This document shows positions 5,306 through 5,365 of a DNA stretch of 5,365 bases, in pieces; the first letter of the stretch is position 1; every line of letters starts with the position of its first letter. Both the position numbers and the translations under genes were made by a program. This stretch comes from Synergistaceae bacterium (lineage in GTDB: Bacteria > Synergistota > Synergistia > Synergistales > Synergistaceae): the NCBI GenBank assembly GCA_012513245.1, contig JAAZCN010000350.1, forward strand, positions 1 through 5,365, written 5' to 3'. The notes below the pieces were generated by a model, which was not told where the DNA came from, ran no database searches, and worked only from the letters and a program-made list of their open reading frames with translations.

Positions 5306-5361
5306 AACCGTTTCACTACTGCTTCACCATTGCAACACGGCGATGAAAATCGCTGCTTCAC
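5306..5361 (-). repeat. GTGAAGC repeat block, copy 2 (inverted relative to copy 1)
   Basis: Read on the minus strand from 5361: GTGAAGC, a hairpin segment AGCGATTTTCATCGCC, then GTGTTGC, GTGAAGC and GTGAAAC at 11-base steps (plus-strand positions 5355, 5332, 5321, 5310). Unit order and spacing reproduce copy 1 at 3593-3647, apart from one inserted base in the hairpin segment and a few substitutions. It reaches the end of the window and may continue. Confidence 0.7.
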
Positions 5362-5365
5362 AATG

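Larger units (their letters stand above)
4822..5365. other. 544-bp gene-free stretch dominated by palindromic repeats
   Basis: No convincing gene lies between the oxygenase stop and the window end. Bases 4822-4971 are AT-rich and show only a 10-bp perfect palindrome (GATTTAAATC, 4875-4884); no G+C hairpin with a T-run that would serve as the oxygenase terminator was found. From 4972 onward it is almost entirely repeats, listed separately. Short open frames at 4939-5139 and 5069-5266 are translations of the repeat cores and have no coding signature. Confidence 0.75.

Overview
The window looks like a bacterial chromosome segment of moderate GC. It holds one partial gene, five complete genes and two repeat-rich intergenic stretches. 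The divergent aminopeptidase-like gene with its FadR-type regulator, the fetAB pair, and the nearby GTGAAGC- and GGAGAATT-type palindromic repeats are compatible with an anaerobic amino-acid fermenter such as a member of the Synergistota or a Firmicute. That placement is a weak inference; no rRNA or marker gene is present.

Left part (1-891): the N-terminal 223 codons of an M29/COG2309 aminopeptidase-like protein are read leftward and run off the window. A 222-bp AT-rich divergent control region separates it from a rightward GntR-family (FadR/FCD) regulator. This region holds opposing promoter-like hexamers and two imperfect dyads, so the regulator plausibly controls itself and the M29 gene.

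Central part (892-3573): four rightward genes follow with short or no gaps: the FCD regulator, a YaiI/YqxD (DUF188) protein, and an ABC ATPase and membrane protein matching the FetA-FetB metal (iron) exporter. fetA and fetB overlap by one base (TAATG) and are surely co-translated. Gaps of about 30-50 bases between the others allow one transcript, though that is not shown. Several starts are unusual: TTG for the M29 gene, possibly CTG for the YaiI-type gene, and GTG for fetA. Each is picked out by the position of its Shine-Dalgarno sequence.

Right part (3574-5365): a single AT-rich gene encodes a complete Rieske non-heme iron oxygenase (2Fe-2S ligands plus a 2-His-1-carboxylate iron site). It has no reductase or ferredoxin partner in view. 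It sits between intergenic repeats of three families. An approximately 55-bp GTGAAGC block occurs on each side in opposite orientation. A CCGTCATTCC-type repeat occurs as direct copies on both sides plus a third inverted copy. Two oppositely oriented arrays of GYGGAGAATT cores, spaced every 25-28 bp, enclose variable palindromes. A long imperfect hairpin lies just before the oxygenase Shine-Dalgarno sequence. The base composition, orphan status and repeat flanks suggest an acquired module in a repeat-dense site. This is the most interesting part of the window.
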